From assembly GCF_027923905.1 (NCBI RefSeq), contig NZ_AP026966.1:1427001-1491000 (forward strand): a stretch of 64,000 nucleotides of DNA, read 5' to 3'. This document shows positions 8,142 through 17,647 of this stretch, in pieces (the first letter of the stretch is position 1; each line of letters opens with the position of its first letter). The position numbers and the translations under genes were made by a program. The DNA is from Massilia varians. Its GTDB lineage: Bacteria; Pseudomonadota; Gammaproteobacteria; Burkholderiales; Burkholderiaceae_D. The notes under the pieces are model-generated. The model worked only from the letters and a program-made list of their open reading frames with translations, did not search any database and was not told where the DNA came from.

Positions 8142-9128
8142 TTATTTTGCTATGGCGCTCATCGTGTCGGCGACGGGAAGCGCCGGGAGCGTCTTGACGT
8201 CGGGCTTGGGACCGACTTCCTTGCCGACTTCGATGTGGGGCTTGGGAGACTCCGAGGCGCCCGGCTCGGCGGCCGGAAGCTGGGGCGGGGTGGCCGGTTT
8301 GGCGAACTGGCGCGTGAGGAAGCTGGCGATCAGGGCCTGGGTGGCTTCCAGGTAGGGGATGTTCATGTGGTCCGAGCCGGGCACGGTGTCGTCGCCCACC
8401 AGCGTGGCCAGCTTGCCCACCAGCTGGTCGGTGTGCGAATGCGGCACCACGTCGTCGTCGAAGGCGCGCAGGATATAGGTCGGCGCCTTCAGCGAGGGCG
8501 CGTACTTGATGGACTCGAAGCGGTGGCGCAGCATGTACTCGATCGGCATGACGCGGAAGCGCCGCTTGGCGATGGCCAGGATGGAATCGTAGGGCGTGAT
8601 CAGGACCACCGAATGCACCGGGCGCTGCTTTGCCACCTGCACCGCCACGCCCGAACCGAGGCTGCGGCCGACCAGGGCGATGCGCGTGGCGTCCACCTGG
8701 CCGAGTTCGGCGAGCCAGTCGAACAGGGTGCAGCCGTCGTCGATCATGTGGATCTCGGCCGGCACGCCGTGCGACTGGCCGTAGCCGCGGTAGTTCATGG
8801 CGAGCACCGTCATGCCGGGGAACAGCTTGCCGGCGTCGCGCGCGACCCAGGATACTTCTTCGGAGCGCCCGCCGAAATACATCACCGCGGGACGCGGACC
8901 CGGAACGAGCGGGGTAAGCAGCCAGCCGCACAGGCGGGTGCCGTCCTTGGCGCGCAGCACCACGGGGCGGGTGCGGTGCCCGCTGCTGCGCGGGCTTTCG
9001 CATTCCGGGGTGATGCAGGGATTGAACACCAGGCGACGCTGGTTGGCCGCGACGGCGGCCGTCAGGGTCAGCCACAAAAAGCTGGCAAACCCGGTAATCC
9101 CCGCCGCCATTTTCTTTGAAGTGTCCAT
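8142..9128 (-). CDS. Alpha/beta hydrolase, membrane-anchored
   Basis: 328 residues. An N-terminal hydrophobic stretch (ITGFASFLWLTLTAAVAA) is a signal anchor or uncleaved signal. The fold elements of Bem46/ABHD-like hydrolases follow: MNYRGYGQSHG, nucleophile elbow GRSLGSG (Ser in VGRSLGSGV), an acid in LRAFDDDVVPHSH and a catalytic His in PGSDHMNIPY. The last 45 residues are Pro/Ala/Glu-rich and probably disordered. Substrate unknown; family members are esterases, thioesterases or lipases. The gene is monocistronic and divergent from nothing obvious, with the BMP operon downstream on the same strand. Confidence 0.85.
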   Translation of the reverse strand: MDTSKKMAAGITGFASFLWLTLTAAVAANQRRLVFNPCITPECESPRSSGHRTRPVVLRAKDGTRLCGWLLTPLVPGPRPAVMYFGGRSEEVSWVARDAGKLFPGMTVLAMNYRGYGQSHGVPAEIHMIDDGCTLFDWLAELGQVDATRIALVGRSLGSGVAVQVAKQRPVHSVVLITPYDSILAIAKRRFRVMPIEYMLRHRFESIKYAPSLKAPTYILRAFDDDVVPHSHTDQLVGKLATLVGDDTVPGSDHMNIPYLEATQALIASFLTRQFAKPATPPQLPAAEPGASESPKPHIEVGKEVGPKPDVKTLPALPVADTMSAIAK

Positions 9129-9258
9129 GGTTCCAGTCTACGCCCGCCGCGGGAATTTGTTCTGTGCGGCACTTCGCTCAGTGGAGAGCGATATCGAGGC
9201 GTAGCGGAACAGTTGGCTTATTACAACAGCAAGTCGGCGGAGCCGCGCGCCCCGCGCT

Positions 9259-9792
9259 TCAGTCCGGCGCGTGCAGCGGGGAAGGGCCGGCGGCCACGTA
9301 TTGCTCGACGTCGGGCGCGCGATGGTCGATGCGCACGTCCTGCCCGTCGGCGTGCACGCCCGCTTCGGCATGCTCGCCGCCATCGCCGTCGCCGCCCATG
9401 CGCCTGCCCAGGTATTCCGAGGCCAGCACGCCGGCGGCCGACAGGGCGGTCAGGGCCAGCGAACCGCCCCTGGCATGGCTGCCCCGGCGGCGCAGCACCA
9501 GGTTGGCGGCGCCCACCAGCAGGGCGGCGCCGGTGAGGGCGGCATGCAGCTGGCCTTCGCGCCTGGCTTCGCCCTGCGGCTTGTCGGCCACGTACTCGGC
9601 CACGCCGGCGGCGCCGGCTGCCAGGCCGCCGACGATGCCGGCGCCCATGCTCAGGTAGGAGGCCTTGGCATAGTCTTCGTCGCCGGTGGCGCTGTGCATG
9701 GCGTCGAGGATGAAACCGAAGGGAATGAGGACGCTTGGGGCCGCGCCCAGGATCGAGTGCAGAGGTTGGCCGGCAATGGTGATCTTGTTCAT
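9259..9792 (-). CDS. DUF2231-like inner-membrane protein
   Basis: 177 residues with four hydrophobic segments: HSILGAAPSVLIPFGFILDAM, a glycine/alanine span near 50-65, TGAALLVGAANLVL, and SLALTALSAAGVLASEYLG followed by GRRMGG. This order (QPLHSILGAAP at the N-terminus, LGRRM near the last helix) is that of DUF2231 small membrane proteins. The C-terminal tail is acidic and His-rich. No activity is known for the family. GGAGCATGCC precedes the start. The neighbouring genes do not suggest a role. Confidence 0.75.
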   Translation of the reverse strand: MNKITIAGQPLHSILGAAPSVLIPFGFILDAMHSATGDEDYAKASYLSMGAGIVGGLAAGAAGVAEYVADKPQGEARREGQLHAALTGAALLVGAANLVLRRRGSHARGGSLALTALSAAGVLASEYLGRRMGGDGDGGEHAEAGVHADGQDVRIDHRAPDVEQYVAAGPSPLHAPD

Positions 9793-9930
9793 GGCATGCT
9801 CCTGGCGGTGGTTGCTGTCGGCTCAAGTGTGGCATAGGGGAGGGGAGGGGCACGCACGGTTGGGGATGGCCGGATGTTCGAGTAAGATCGACCATTCCGG
9901 CCCATGCGCCGCCCTGCCATCGGAGATTCT

Positions 9931-10233
9931 GTGCACTACCTGCTCATGTACGACCTCGCCCCCGACTATCTCGAGCGCCGCGCCGAATTCTGCGACGAGC
10001 ACCTGAAGCTGGCCTGGGAGGCGCAGCGGCGCGGCGAGCTGGTGCTTGCCGGCGCGCTGGACAATCCGGCCGACCGCGCGGTGCTGATGTTCAGCTGCGA
10101 CAGCCCGCAAACGGCGCAACTGTTCGCCGCCAGGGACCCCTACGTCACCCACGGCCTGGTGCGCGCCTTCCACGTGCGCCAGTGGAACACCGTGATCGGC
10201 GACGATGCCTTCGCCCCGGTCCACCCCGGCTAA
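9931..10233 (+). CDS. YciI-like protein
   Basis: 100 residues if started at the GTG at 9931, which has CGGAG seven bases upstream; an ATG at 9904 would add nine residues unlike the family. The sequence VHYLLMYDLAPDYLERRAEF-CDEHL, then GELVLAGAL and RDPYVTHGLVRAFHVRQW, follows the YciI fold: a ferredoxin-like domain with a conserved His after the first strand region and an Asp near DPYV. YciI proteins are small dimers, some with weak dehalogenase or epimerase-like roles, mostly uncharacterised. It lies just upstream of the DUF969-DUF979-pcp operon with 67 bases between. Confidence 0.85.
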   Translation: MHYLLMYDLAPDYLERRAEFCDEHLKLAWEAQRRGELVLAGALDNPADRAVLMFSCDSPQTAQLFAARDPYVTHGLVRAFHVRQWNTVIGDDAFAPVHPG

Positions 10234-10300
10234 AATTCCTGCTGGCAAACTTGCACTGAACAGGTAACATTGCCCGGCTTTCAACTGAGCCGGAGAGTTC

Positions 10301-11005
10301 ATGCATACTGCCGTCAACCTGTGGCCGCTGCTCGGCGTCGCGGTCATCGTCGCCGGGTTCCTGCTGCGCGCGCATCCCGTGCTGGTGGTGGTGGCCGCCT
10401 GCGGCGTCACCGGGTTTGCCGCCGCCATGCCGCTGGAACGCATCCTCGGCTCGCTCGGCAGCGCCTTCGTCAAGACGCGCAACCTGCCCTTGATCCTGCT
10501 GCTGCCGCTGGCCGCCATCGGCCTGCTGGAGCGCGCCGGCCTGCGCGAGCGGGCCCAGGCCGCGATCGCGACAGTGCGCTCGGCCACGGCGGGCCGCCTC
10601 CTGATCGTCTACCTGTTCGCGCGCGAAACCTCGGCGGCGGCCGGCCTGACCAGCCTGGGCGGCCAGGCCTCGATGGTGCGTCCGCTGGTGGCGCCGATGG
10701 CCGAAGCCGCCGCCGAAACGCGCTACGGCAATCTGCCCGAGCCGCTGCGCCACCGCATCCGCGCCATGTCCGCCGCCACCGACAACGTCGGCCTGTTCTT
10801 CGGCGAAGACATCTTCGTCGCCTTCGGCGCCATCGTCCTGATGCAGACCATCCTGAACGCTGAAGGCATCGCGGTCGATCCGCTGCACATGGCGCTGTGG
10901 GGCATCCCGACCGCCGTCACCGCCTTCGTCATCCACGCCTGGAACCTGCGCCGGCTCGATGCGCACATCCGCCGCACGATGGGCGAGGCAGGGGGGAAGG
11001 CATGA
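10301..11005 (+). CDS. DUF969 family membrane protein
   Basis: 234 residues with about six membrane segments. The block [23 protein letters not shown], then [24 protein letters not shown] and [23 protein letters not shown], is the DUF969 signature; it resembles half of a transporter with a conserved polar helix break. CGGAGAG precedes the ATG. The stop overlaps the start of the DUF979 gene (ATGA), and that gene in turn overlaps pcp. Because DUF969 and DUF979 always travel together, they are likely two halves of one permease. Coupling to pyroglutamyl peptidase suggests pyroglutamate or a pyroglutamyl peptide as substrate (inference). Confidence 0.87.
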   Translation: MHTAVNLWPLLGVAVIVAGFLLRAHPVLVVVAACGVTGFAAAMPLERILGSLGSAFVKTRNLPLILLLPLAAIGLLERAGLRERAQAAIATVRSATAGRLLIVYLFARETSAAAGLTSLGGQASMVRPLVAPMAEAAAETRYGNLPEPLRHRIRAMSAATDNVGLFFGEDIFVAFGAIVLMQTILNAEGIAVDPLHMALWGIPTAVTAFVIHAWNLRRLDAHIRRTMGEAGGKA

Positions 11006-11955
11006 TCACGCTCGAACTGTTCTACATCGTGGCCGGCCTGCTGTTCCTGGCCGTGGCCGTGATGAACCTGCGCGACCGCAGCAACCCGCGCCGCCATACC
11101 ACCGCGCTGTTCTGGGGACTGTACGCCTTGCTCTACCTAGCGGGCGAACGCCTGCCGCCGAACCTGGTCGGCGCCCTGATGATCCTGATGGCGCTGCTGG
11201 CCGGCTTTGGCGGCGTCATCGGCGGCAAGCCGGCCGTGGTGCCGGAGGAGCAGCGCCGCGCTTCCAGCGCCCGGCTCGGCAACCGGCTGTTCATCCCGGC
11301 GCTGATCCTGCCGCTGGTGACCATGCTCGGCGCCACCGTGTTCTCCGATGTGCAGGTGGCCGGCCTGCCGTTGCTCGATCCCAAGCACCTGACCCTGGCC
11401 GCCCTGGGCGTGGCGGCGCTGCTGGCGCTGGGCGCGGCCTGCTGGCTCACGCGCGTCACGCCGCTGCAGGGCGTGCGCGAGGCGCGCCGCCTGGTCGATG
11501 CGATCAGCTGGGCCTTCGTGCTGCCGCACATGCTGGCCGTGCTCGGCCTGCTGTTCACCGAGGCCGGCGTGGGCAAGGCGGTCGCGCACGTGACCACCTC
11601 CTATATCGACATGGATTCGCGCTTCGTCGCGGTGGCGGTGTTCTGCATCGGCATGGCCCTGTTTACCATCGTGATGGGCAACGGCTTCGCCGCCTTCCCG
11701 GTGATGGCGGGCGGGGTCGGCATCCCGGTGCTGGTCGGCGTGTACGGCGCCAATCCGGCCGTGATGGCGGCAATCGGCATGTTCAGCGCGTATTGCGGTA
11801 CATTGATGACGCCGATGGCGGCGAACTTCAACATCGTGCCGGCCGCGCTGCTCGACCTGCCCGACAAGAACGCCGTGATCCGGGCGCAGATTCCAACTGC
11901 GCTGCCGCTGCTGGCGGCCAACATCTTCCTCTTGTACTTCCTGATGAACCGATGA
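11002..11955 (+). CDS. DUF979 family membrane protein
   Basis: 317 residues, about nine membrane helices. It starts [23 protein letters not shown] at an ATG that overlaps the DUF969 stop by four bases. Typical parts are [15 protein letters not shown] in an early loop, [19 protein letters not shown] and [26 protein letters not shown] in the second half; the last includes polar helix-break residues likely to line a substrate path. It is the larger partner of the DUF969 protein. Its TGA overlaps the pcp start codon, so all three proteins are translationally coupled. Confidence 0.87.
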   Translation: MITLELFYIVAGLLFLAVAVMNLRDRSNPRRHTTALFWGLYALLYLAGERLPPNLVGALMILMALLAGFGGVIGGKPAVVPEEQRRASSARLGNRLFIPALILPLVTMLGATVFSDVQVAGLPLLDPKHLTLAALGVAALLALGAACWLTRVTPLQGVREARRLVDAISWAFVLPHMLAVLGLLFTEAGVGKAVAHVTTSYIDMDSRFVAVAVFCIGMALFTIVMGNGFAAFPVMAGGVGIPVLVGVYGANPAVMAAIGMFSAYCGTLMTPMAANFNIVPAALLDLPDKNAVIRAQIPTALPLLAANIFLLYFLMNR

Positions 11956-12599
11956 TCAAGACCGTACTGCTTACCGGCTTCGAGCCGTTCAACAAGGCGA
12001 CCGTCAACCCGGCCTGGGAGGCCGTGCGCGCGCTGGATGGATGGAGCGGCGAGGGCTTTCGCGTCGAAGCGCGCCAGTTGCCCTGTGTCTTCGTCGACGC
12101 CAACGAGGCCTTGGCCGCGATGGTCGACGAGCTGCATCCGGATATCGTGATCGCCGTCGGCCAGGCCGGCGGGCGCGCCGAGATCTCGGTGGAGCGGGTG
12201 GCGATCAACGTCGACGACGCGTCCATTCTCGACAACGCCGGCCGGCAGCCGGTGGACCGTCCCATCGTCGAGGACGGACCGGCGGCCTATTTCAGCACGC
12301 TGCCGATCAAGGCGATGGTGGCGGCGATGCGCGCCAAGGGCCTGGCGGCGGGCGTGTCACAGACCGCGGGCACCTTCGTGTGCAACCACGTGTTCTACGG
12401 GCTGATGCACCATACGGCCGGCAAGCCGACGCGGGCGGGTTTCATCCACGTGCCCTTCCTGCCCGAACAGGCGGAAGAGCGGCCGGACGATCCGCCCTCG
12501 ATGGCCCTGGACGACATCATCCTGGGCATCATGACGGCGGTCGACACGGCCGTGCACGTGGAACGCGACGTGGCGCAGGCCGGCGGGGCGACTCACTGA
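11952..12599 (+). CDS. pcp: Pyroglutamyl-peptidase I
   Basis: 215 residues, peptidase family C15. It begins [23 protein letters not shown] as in Pcp enzymes. The catalytic triad regions are visible: Glu in [12 protein letters not shown], Cys in [11 protein letters not shown] and His in [13 protein letters not shown]. The enzyme removes N-terminal pyroglutamate (5-oxoproline) from peptides in the cytoplasm. The start codon overlaps the DUF979 stop. The operon suggests uptake of pyroglutamyl compounds followed by hydrolysis; no 5-oxoprolinase genes are in the window. Confidence 0.95.
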   Translation: MIKTVLLTGFEPFNKATVNPAWEAVRALDGWSGEGFRVEARQLPCVFVDANEALAAMVDELHPDIVIAVGQAGGRAEISVERVAINVDDASILDNAGRQPVDRPIVEDGPAAYFSTLPIKAMVAAMRAKGLAAGVSQTAGTFVCNHVFYGLMHHTAGKPTRAGFIHVPFLPEQAEERPDDPPSMALDDIILGIMTAVDTAVHVERDVAQAGGATH

Positions 12600-12637
12600 G
12601 CCGCCCGCCGGGTTGCGCCACGCACTCCGTCAGTTCG

Positions 12638-12746
12638 GTAGGGTGGGCGGGTTCCCCGCCCACGCGGTGATAGTTGCGATATGATCAGTCGCACGGGCTG
12701 CAGTACTGTGATCTGACCGCGTGGGCGGGAGACCCGCCCACCCTAC
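12638..12746. repeat. REPIN-like inverted pair, copy 1
   Basis: Two 31-base units face each other across a 47-base centre. The left unit runs GTAGGGTGGGCGGG...CCCGCCCACGCGGT and the right unit is its reverse complement with two loop changes. Each unit is itself a hairpin (GGGCGGG/CCCGCCC). The same outline recurs at 22218, 34143 and 47093. It lies between pcp and a convergent lipoprotein gene. Confidence 0.85.
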
Positions 12747-12771
12747 ATAAGAACGGTGGCTCTTGGAATGA

Positions 12772-13146
12772 TCAGCGCTTTTCCTGCAGCTTCTCGCCGG
12801 CACGCTCCAGGGCGGCGCCGGTCTTGTCGCCCACCTTGTCCGAGGCTGCGCGGACTTCGGCTGCGGCTTCCTTCGACTCCTGCTTGATCTCGGCGCCGGC
12901 TTCGCGCATGTTTTCGCCGGCCTTGTCGGCTGCCTGCTCGATGTTCTCGCCGGCGCGGTCGGCGGCGGCGTCGACGCGTGCGGCGGCTTCACGGGTTTCC
13001 TGGGCAGCGTTGGCGGCCGCATTGTCGACGGCGGCGCCAGCTTCCTGGGCAGGGCCCATGTTCGGGTTGTCGTCGGTTTTCTTGCAGCCGGTGGCCATCA
13101 CGGCGACAGCCAGCATCAGGGCGGTAATGGTAGCGGTGGTTTTCAT
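12772..13146 (-). CDS. Small lipoprotein with amphipathic helical repeats
   Basis: 124 residues from the ATG at 13146, which has AAGGAG eight bases upstream. The N-terminus MKTTATITALMLAVAVMATGCKK ends in a lipobox-like ATGC, so Cys21 should be lipidated. The mature part is almost entirely Ala/Glu/Lys/Asp/Arg with an eleven-residue rhythm (for example AADKAGENMREA, AADRAGENIEQA), typical of long amphipathic helices like those in LEA-type or YtxH-like stress proteins. No enzyme motif. The role is likely envelope-associated and structural or stress-related, but this is only inference from composition. About 200 bases of AT-rich DNA upstream hold its promoter. Confidence 0.78.
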   Translation of the reverse strand: MKTTATITALMLAVAVMATGCKKTDDNPNMGPAQEAGAAVDNAAANAAQETREAAARVDAAADRAGENIEQAADKAGENMREAGAEIKQESKEAAAEVRAASDKVGDKTGAALERAGEKLQEKR

Positions 13147-13352
13147 GGGTGTGCTCCTTGTGAAGAGGTTTAAGTTATTCATCTTTTGACAAGAGTTTGC
13201 ACGAGAGACTTGATGAGAACGGTGCGCGAAGTAACGCAGAATAAAGAAAAACTTGCTTATCAAACAAAATTTATGAAAAACCTTGTTGTAATAAGTTTTG
13301 TTGAAAGGCGATTGCCTTGGAGCGCGAGCTAGGGGGATGTTAGGATCGATCA

Positions 13353-13562
13353 ATGGACCGACGAACTGATTACAAGACCGCACTGCTCATCGACTCCGCC
13401 ATCCATGAGGCGGCCAGCGAAGGGCGTCCGCGCGCCGCCACCGAACTGGCCAAGCTCGGGGTGCCGATGGAAATCACGATGCGGGTGCTGACCCGTCCCG
13501 CCGACCGCCGCCACCAGATCGCTTCGCTCAGCACGGTGGCGGTCGAGATCAAGCGTCAGTAG
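13353..13562 (+). CDS. Small hypothetical protein
   Basis: 69 residues, MDRRTDYKTALLIDSAIHEAA..., with alternating charged and Ala/Leu-rich helices and no membrane segment or known motif. It reads like a soluble helical protein: RAATELAKLGVPMEITMRVLTRPADRR is a plausible amphipathic pair. There is no strong Shine-Dalgarno; GTTAGGATCGATCA is the only purine-rich stretch. Its last 14 bases overlap the end of the convergent LysR gene, which is acceptable for a real tail-to-tail pair. I accept it because codon use follows the local high-GC third-position pattern, but it is not certain. Confidence 0.5.
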   Translation: MDRRTDYKTALLIDSAIHEAASEGRPRAATELAKLGVPMEITMRVLTRPADRRHQIASLSTVAVEIKRQ

Positions 13563-14460
13563 GCTGTTCCGGGAACAGGATGTTCAGGAAGGCGCGCACC
13601 ACCGGCGCATCGCCTTCCACCGGGTAGGTAATATAGAGATTCGCCGAGGGCGGATTGCTGCGGATCGGCAGGAAGCGCACGCCCGGCCAGCCGATGCGGC
13701 TGGTGGTCTGGGGCAGCAGCGCCACGCCCAGGCCGGCGCCCACCATGGCCAGCAGGGTCTGCGGCTCGGCCGCTTCCTGGAAGATGGTCGGCTGGAAGCC
13801 GGCGTTGACGCAGCACTGGATCAGGTAGCGCGGTTCGGCCGACTGGTCCAGGTGCAGGGTCAGCATGGGCTCGCCGGCGATGTCGATCAGTTCGATCGCC
13901 TCGTTCTGCGCCAGCGGATGTTTGGCGTTGATCGCCACGCACACGTCCTCCCGGAAGCACAGGTCCTGGCGCAGGTTGGCCTGCTTCAGCACGTCCGCCT
14001 CGATGCGCGGCTCGCGCCAGAAACCGACGTCGATCTGCCTGGCGCGCAGCGCTTCCCACTGGTCGTTCGGCCCCAGTTCGTGGATGGTCCAGGTCACGCG
14101 CGGGTACTGGCTCTGGAACTGTTCCAGCAGCGCGGGAATCGGCCCCCACATCGCCGAGCCGACGATGCCCACGCGCAGGCGGCCCACTTCGCCGCGGTCG
14201 ATCTGGCGGATGGTGTCGATCGTCATGCGCATCCTGGCCAGCAGCTCGGCCGCCTCCAGCATCAGGGCCTTGCCGGCCACCGTCAGCTCGAAGCTGCGCG
14301 TGGTGCGGGTGAACAGGCGCACCCCGAGCTCGCTTTCCAGCTTCATGATCTGCTGGCTCAGCGGCGGCTGCGAAATGTGCAGGCGCTCGGCCGCGCGCGA
14401 AAAGCTTTTCTCTTCGGCGACGGCCAGGAAGTAGCGCAGCTGTTTCAGGTCGATCGACAT
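13549..14460 (-). CDS. LysR family transcriptional regulator
   Basis: 303 residues. The winged helix-turn-helix lies at about residues 3-62 (LKQLRYFLAVAEEKSFSRAAERLHISQPPLSQQIMKLE), followed by a periplasmic-binding-type effector domain (about 90-300). The start lies 13 bases downstream of the psuG stop on the same strand, so it is probably the third gene of the psuK-psuG transcript. The effector domain resembles the CatR/BenM-like branch (RLRVGIVGSAMWGPIPALLEQF), which usually binds small acids. Its targets are not evident; either the psu operon or a distant catabolic gene. Confidence 0.92.
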   Translation of the reverse strand: MSIDLKQLRYFLAVAEEKSFSRAAERLHISQPPLSQQIMKLESELGVRLFTRTTRSFELTVAGKALMLEAAELLARMRMTIDTIRQIDRGEVGRLRVGIVGSAMWGPIPALLEQFQSQYPRVTWTIHELGPNDQWEALRARQIDVGFWREPRIEADVLKQANLRQDLCFREDVCVAINAKHPLAQNEAIELIDIAGEPMLTLHLDQSAEPRYLIQCCVNAGFQPTIFQEAAEPQTLLAMVGAGLGVALLPQTTSRIGWPGVRFLPIRSNPPSANLYITYPVEGDAPVVRAFLNILFPEQPTDA

Positions 14461-14473
14461 GGCGCGCCGCGGA

Positions 14474-15382
<909 letters not shown>

Positions 15383-15384
15383 GG

Positions 15385-16500
15385 TCAGTCCAATACGGAT
15401 TCGTTGAGGGATTCCAGCTGGCCCGCTTCGAGCGTCGGGCAGACGGTCTGCTCGCACTCGATGGTCATGCTGGAGAGTTGCAGGCCGCGGCGGCAGGCCA
15501 GGCCGAGGTCGGCGCCGTCTTCGCCGGCGCTGTGCAGCGACCAGCAGACCGCCGCGGCAAAGGCGTCGCCGGCGCCGGTGACGTCGACCACCTCGACCGC
15601 CGGAGCATCGAGGCGCATGACGCCGCTGCTTGACGTATACATGACGCCGCGCGCGCCGCGCGTGACAACCACGTCCTGCACGCCCTGGGCCTGCAGTTCG
15701 CGGCAGGCGGCGCCGATGGCGGCATCGCTGTCGAGCGGACGCTGGAGGCGGCTTGCCAGCTCGCCTTCGTTCAGGATCAGGAGCCGCAGGCCGCGCAGCT
15801 GCTCAGGCAGGCGCGCCATCTTCGGTTGCGACACCGCCACCAGCACCAGCGGCACGCCGTCGCGCGCCGCGTCCTCGAGCAGGAGGGAGATGGACTCCCT
15901 GGGCAGGTTGAGGTCGGCCACCACCAGCGCCGCGCTGGCGCGCTGCTGCTGGCGGGTGGCGAGGAAGTCCGGGCCGAGGCGCTCGTTGAGCGCCATGTCG
16001 GCCAGCGCCACCACCATCTCGCCATCCTGGTCCAGCACCGCGGTATACGTGCCGCTGCTGACGCCGTCGAGGCGCAGGGCGCCGCGGGTGTCGATGCCGG
16101 CATCCTCGGCGTGGGCGATCAGGGCGCGGCCGGATGCGTCGTTGCCGACCGCCGTGATCAGGGCCACCGGCGCGCCCAGGCGCGCCAGGTTCTCGGCGAT
16201 GTTGCGGGCGACGCCGCCGAAGGATTCGTCCTGGCTGGCCGGGTTCGAGGTGCCGAGCACCAGTGCGCCGCTGCTGCGCAGCTTGCGGTCGAGGTTGGAA
16301 GCGCCGATGCACACGATCGGGCGCCGGTCCGGCAGCACGTAGGCGCGCCCCAGGATGCGGCGCTCGCGCACCAGGGTGGCGATGTAGTTGGCCACGGCCG
16401 AGCGCGACAGCCCGAGCTGGGACGCCAGGTCCTGCTGCGAGATGAAGGGATTCGCGCGGATCAGCTCGTACAACTGTTGTTTCTTGGGCAGCTCGGTCAC
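15385..16500 (-). CDS. psuK: Pseudouridine kinase with N-terminal winged helix
   Basis: 371 residues, GTG start. Residues 1-55 are a winged helix-turn-helix ([35 protein letters not shown]), and residues 60-360 a PfkB-type kinase: [10 protein letters not shown] opening, [10 protein letters not shown], and the anion-hole motif [13 protein letters not shown] with the catalytic Asp near the end. This order matches E. coli YeiI/PsuK-type proteins with a fused DNA-binding domain. It phosphorylates pseudouridine at the 5' position. The fused helix-turn-helix implies the kinase may sense substrate and control its own operon; two copies of a 13-14 base motif lie directly upstream (see 16523-16557). 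Confidence 0.93.
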   Translation of the reverse strand: MTELPKKQQLYELIRANPFISQQDLASQLGLSRSAVANYIATLVRERRILGRAYVLPDRRPIVCIGASNLDRKLRSSGALVLGTSNPASQDESFGGVARNIAENLARLGAPVALITAVGNDASGRALIAHAEDAGIDTRGALRLDGVSSGTYTAVLDQDGEMVVALADMALNERLGPDFLATRQQQRASAALVVADLNLPRESISLLLEDAARDGVPLVLVAVSQPKMARLPEQLRGLRLLILNEGELASRLQRPLDSDAAIGAACRELQAQGVQDVVVTRGARGVMYTSSSGVMRLDAPAVEVVDVTGAGDAFAAAVCWSLHSAGEDGADLGLACRRGLQLSSMTIECEQTVCPTLEAGQLESLNESVLD

Positions 16501-16522
16501 GGTAGGATGTCAGTGGGTATAA

Positions 16523-16557
16523 ACAAATGTTTGTCTATACTAGACAAATGTTTAGTC
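16523..16557. promoter_or_regulatory. Twin operator-like repeats upstream of psuK
   Basis: ACAAATGTTTGTC (16523-16535) and ACAAATGTTTAGTC (16544-16557) are direct copies spaced 21 bases apart start to start, two helical turns. Each is also a near-palindrome (ACAAA-TG-TTTGT). They lie 23-57 bases before the psuK GTG codon, inside the 280-base region that also precedes the divergent purine nucleoside phosphorylase gene. The likely binder is the helix-turn-helix fused to PsuK itself or the LysR protein of the operon. Confidence 0.6.
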
Positions 16558-16780
16558 GGCGTCAAAGGAAATCTGCTTTTATGTCTGTACGTCAACGATA
16601 CACCGAAACATTTATTTTTTAAACCAATAAATCGGCAAGAAAAATGGTATTTGCCATACATATCGCCCCTCATGCATAGTTATAATATTCCGGCTGGTAT
16701 GTGCTACTCCGCTCCTGGTCGATAGCAAATCCTGATCCAGCCCTTCCTCACGTCTCCCGTATCCGCACACAAGGACTACC

Positions 16781-17626
16781 ATGTTCAGCAATACCCCATT
16801 TGAAGCAGCAGAAGTCATCAAGGCCCGCAAACCCGGTTTCGCACCGCGCGCCGCATTGATCCTGGGTTCGGGACTGGGCGTGCTGGCCGAGCAGATGACG
16901 GACGCCGTGTCGATCAGCTATGCCGACCTGCCGGGCTTCCCGATCAGCACCGTGCACGGCCACGCGGGCGAACTGGTGCTGGGTACCCTGGCCGGCGTGC
17001 CAGTGGTATGCATGAAGGGCCGCGGCCACTTCTACGAAGGCTATGGCGCCAACGTCATGACCTCGGCCGTGCGCACGTTCAAACTGATCGGCTGCGAGAT
17101 GCTCCTGGTGACCAACGCCGCCGGCTCGCTGCGTCCCGAAGTGGATGCGGGCAGCGTCGTGGTCCTGAACGACCACATCAACCTGCTGCCGGGCAGCCCG
17201 ATGGCCGGCCCGAACGACGAACGCTTCGGCCCGCGCTTCTTCAGCATGGCCAATGCCTATGATGCCGAGCTGCGCTCGATGATCAAGGAAACCGCGGCCA
17301 GCAAGGGCATCACCCTGCACGAAGGCGTGTACCTGGCCTGCCCGGGCCCGAACTTCGAGACCGCCGCCGAAATCCGCGCCTTCAAGGCGCTCGGCGCCGA
17401 CGTGGTCGGCATGTCGGTGGTGCCGGAAGTGATCTCGGCGCGCCACTGCGGCCTGAAGGTCGCCGGCATCTCGGCGATCACCAACCTGGCCGAGGGATTG
17501 ACCCCGTTCCCGCTGTCGCACGAGCAGACCCTGAAGTACGCCGCGGTCGCGGCCAAGGACCTGGTCACCCTGATCCACTCCTTCATCGAGCGCCTGGGTG
17601 CGACCCCGCGCAGCGACGCCAATTAA
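16781..17626 (+). CDS. Purine-nucleoside phosphorylase (trimeric type)
   Basis: 281 residues. It has ALILGSGLGVLAEQ (phosphate loop), the STVHGHAGELVLG and MKGRGHFYEGY motifs, VTNAAGSLRPEV and the purine-binding GPNFETAAEIRAFKALGADVVGMS. These place it in the trimeric PNP/XapA class rather than the hexameric DeoD class. It phosphorolyses purine (deoxy)ribonucleosides to free base and (deoxy)ribose 1-phosphate in the cytoplasm. AAGGA lies before the ATG. It is the first gene of a plus-strand run with deoB and deoC, which convert its sugar product. Confidence 0.94.
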   Translation: MFSNTPFEAAEVIKARKPGFAPRAALILGSGLGVLAEQMTDAVSISYADLPGFPISTVHGHAGELVLGTLAGVPVVCMKGRGHFYEGYGANVMTSAVRTFKLIGCEMLLVTNAAGSLRPEVDAGSVVVLNDHINLLPGSPMAGPNDERFGPRFFSMANAYDAELRSMIKETAASKGITLHEGVYLACPGPNFETAAEIRAFKALGADVVGMSVVPEVISARHCGLKVAGISAITNLAEGLTPFPLSHEQTLKYAAVAAKDLVTLIHSFIERLGATPRSDAN

Positions 17627-17647
17627 ACAGACTTAGCGAGCGATTCC

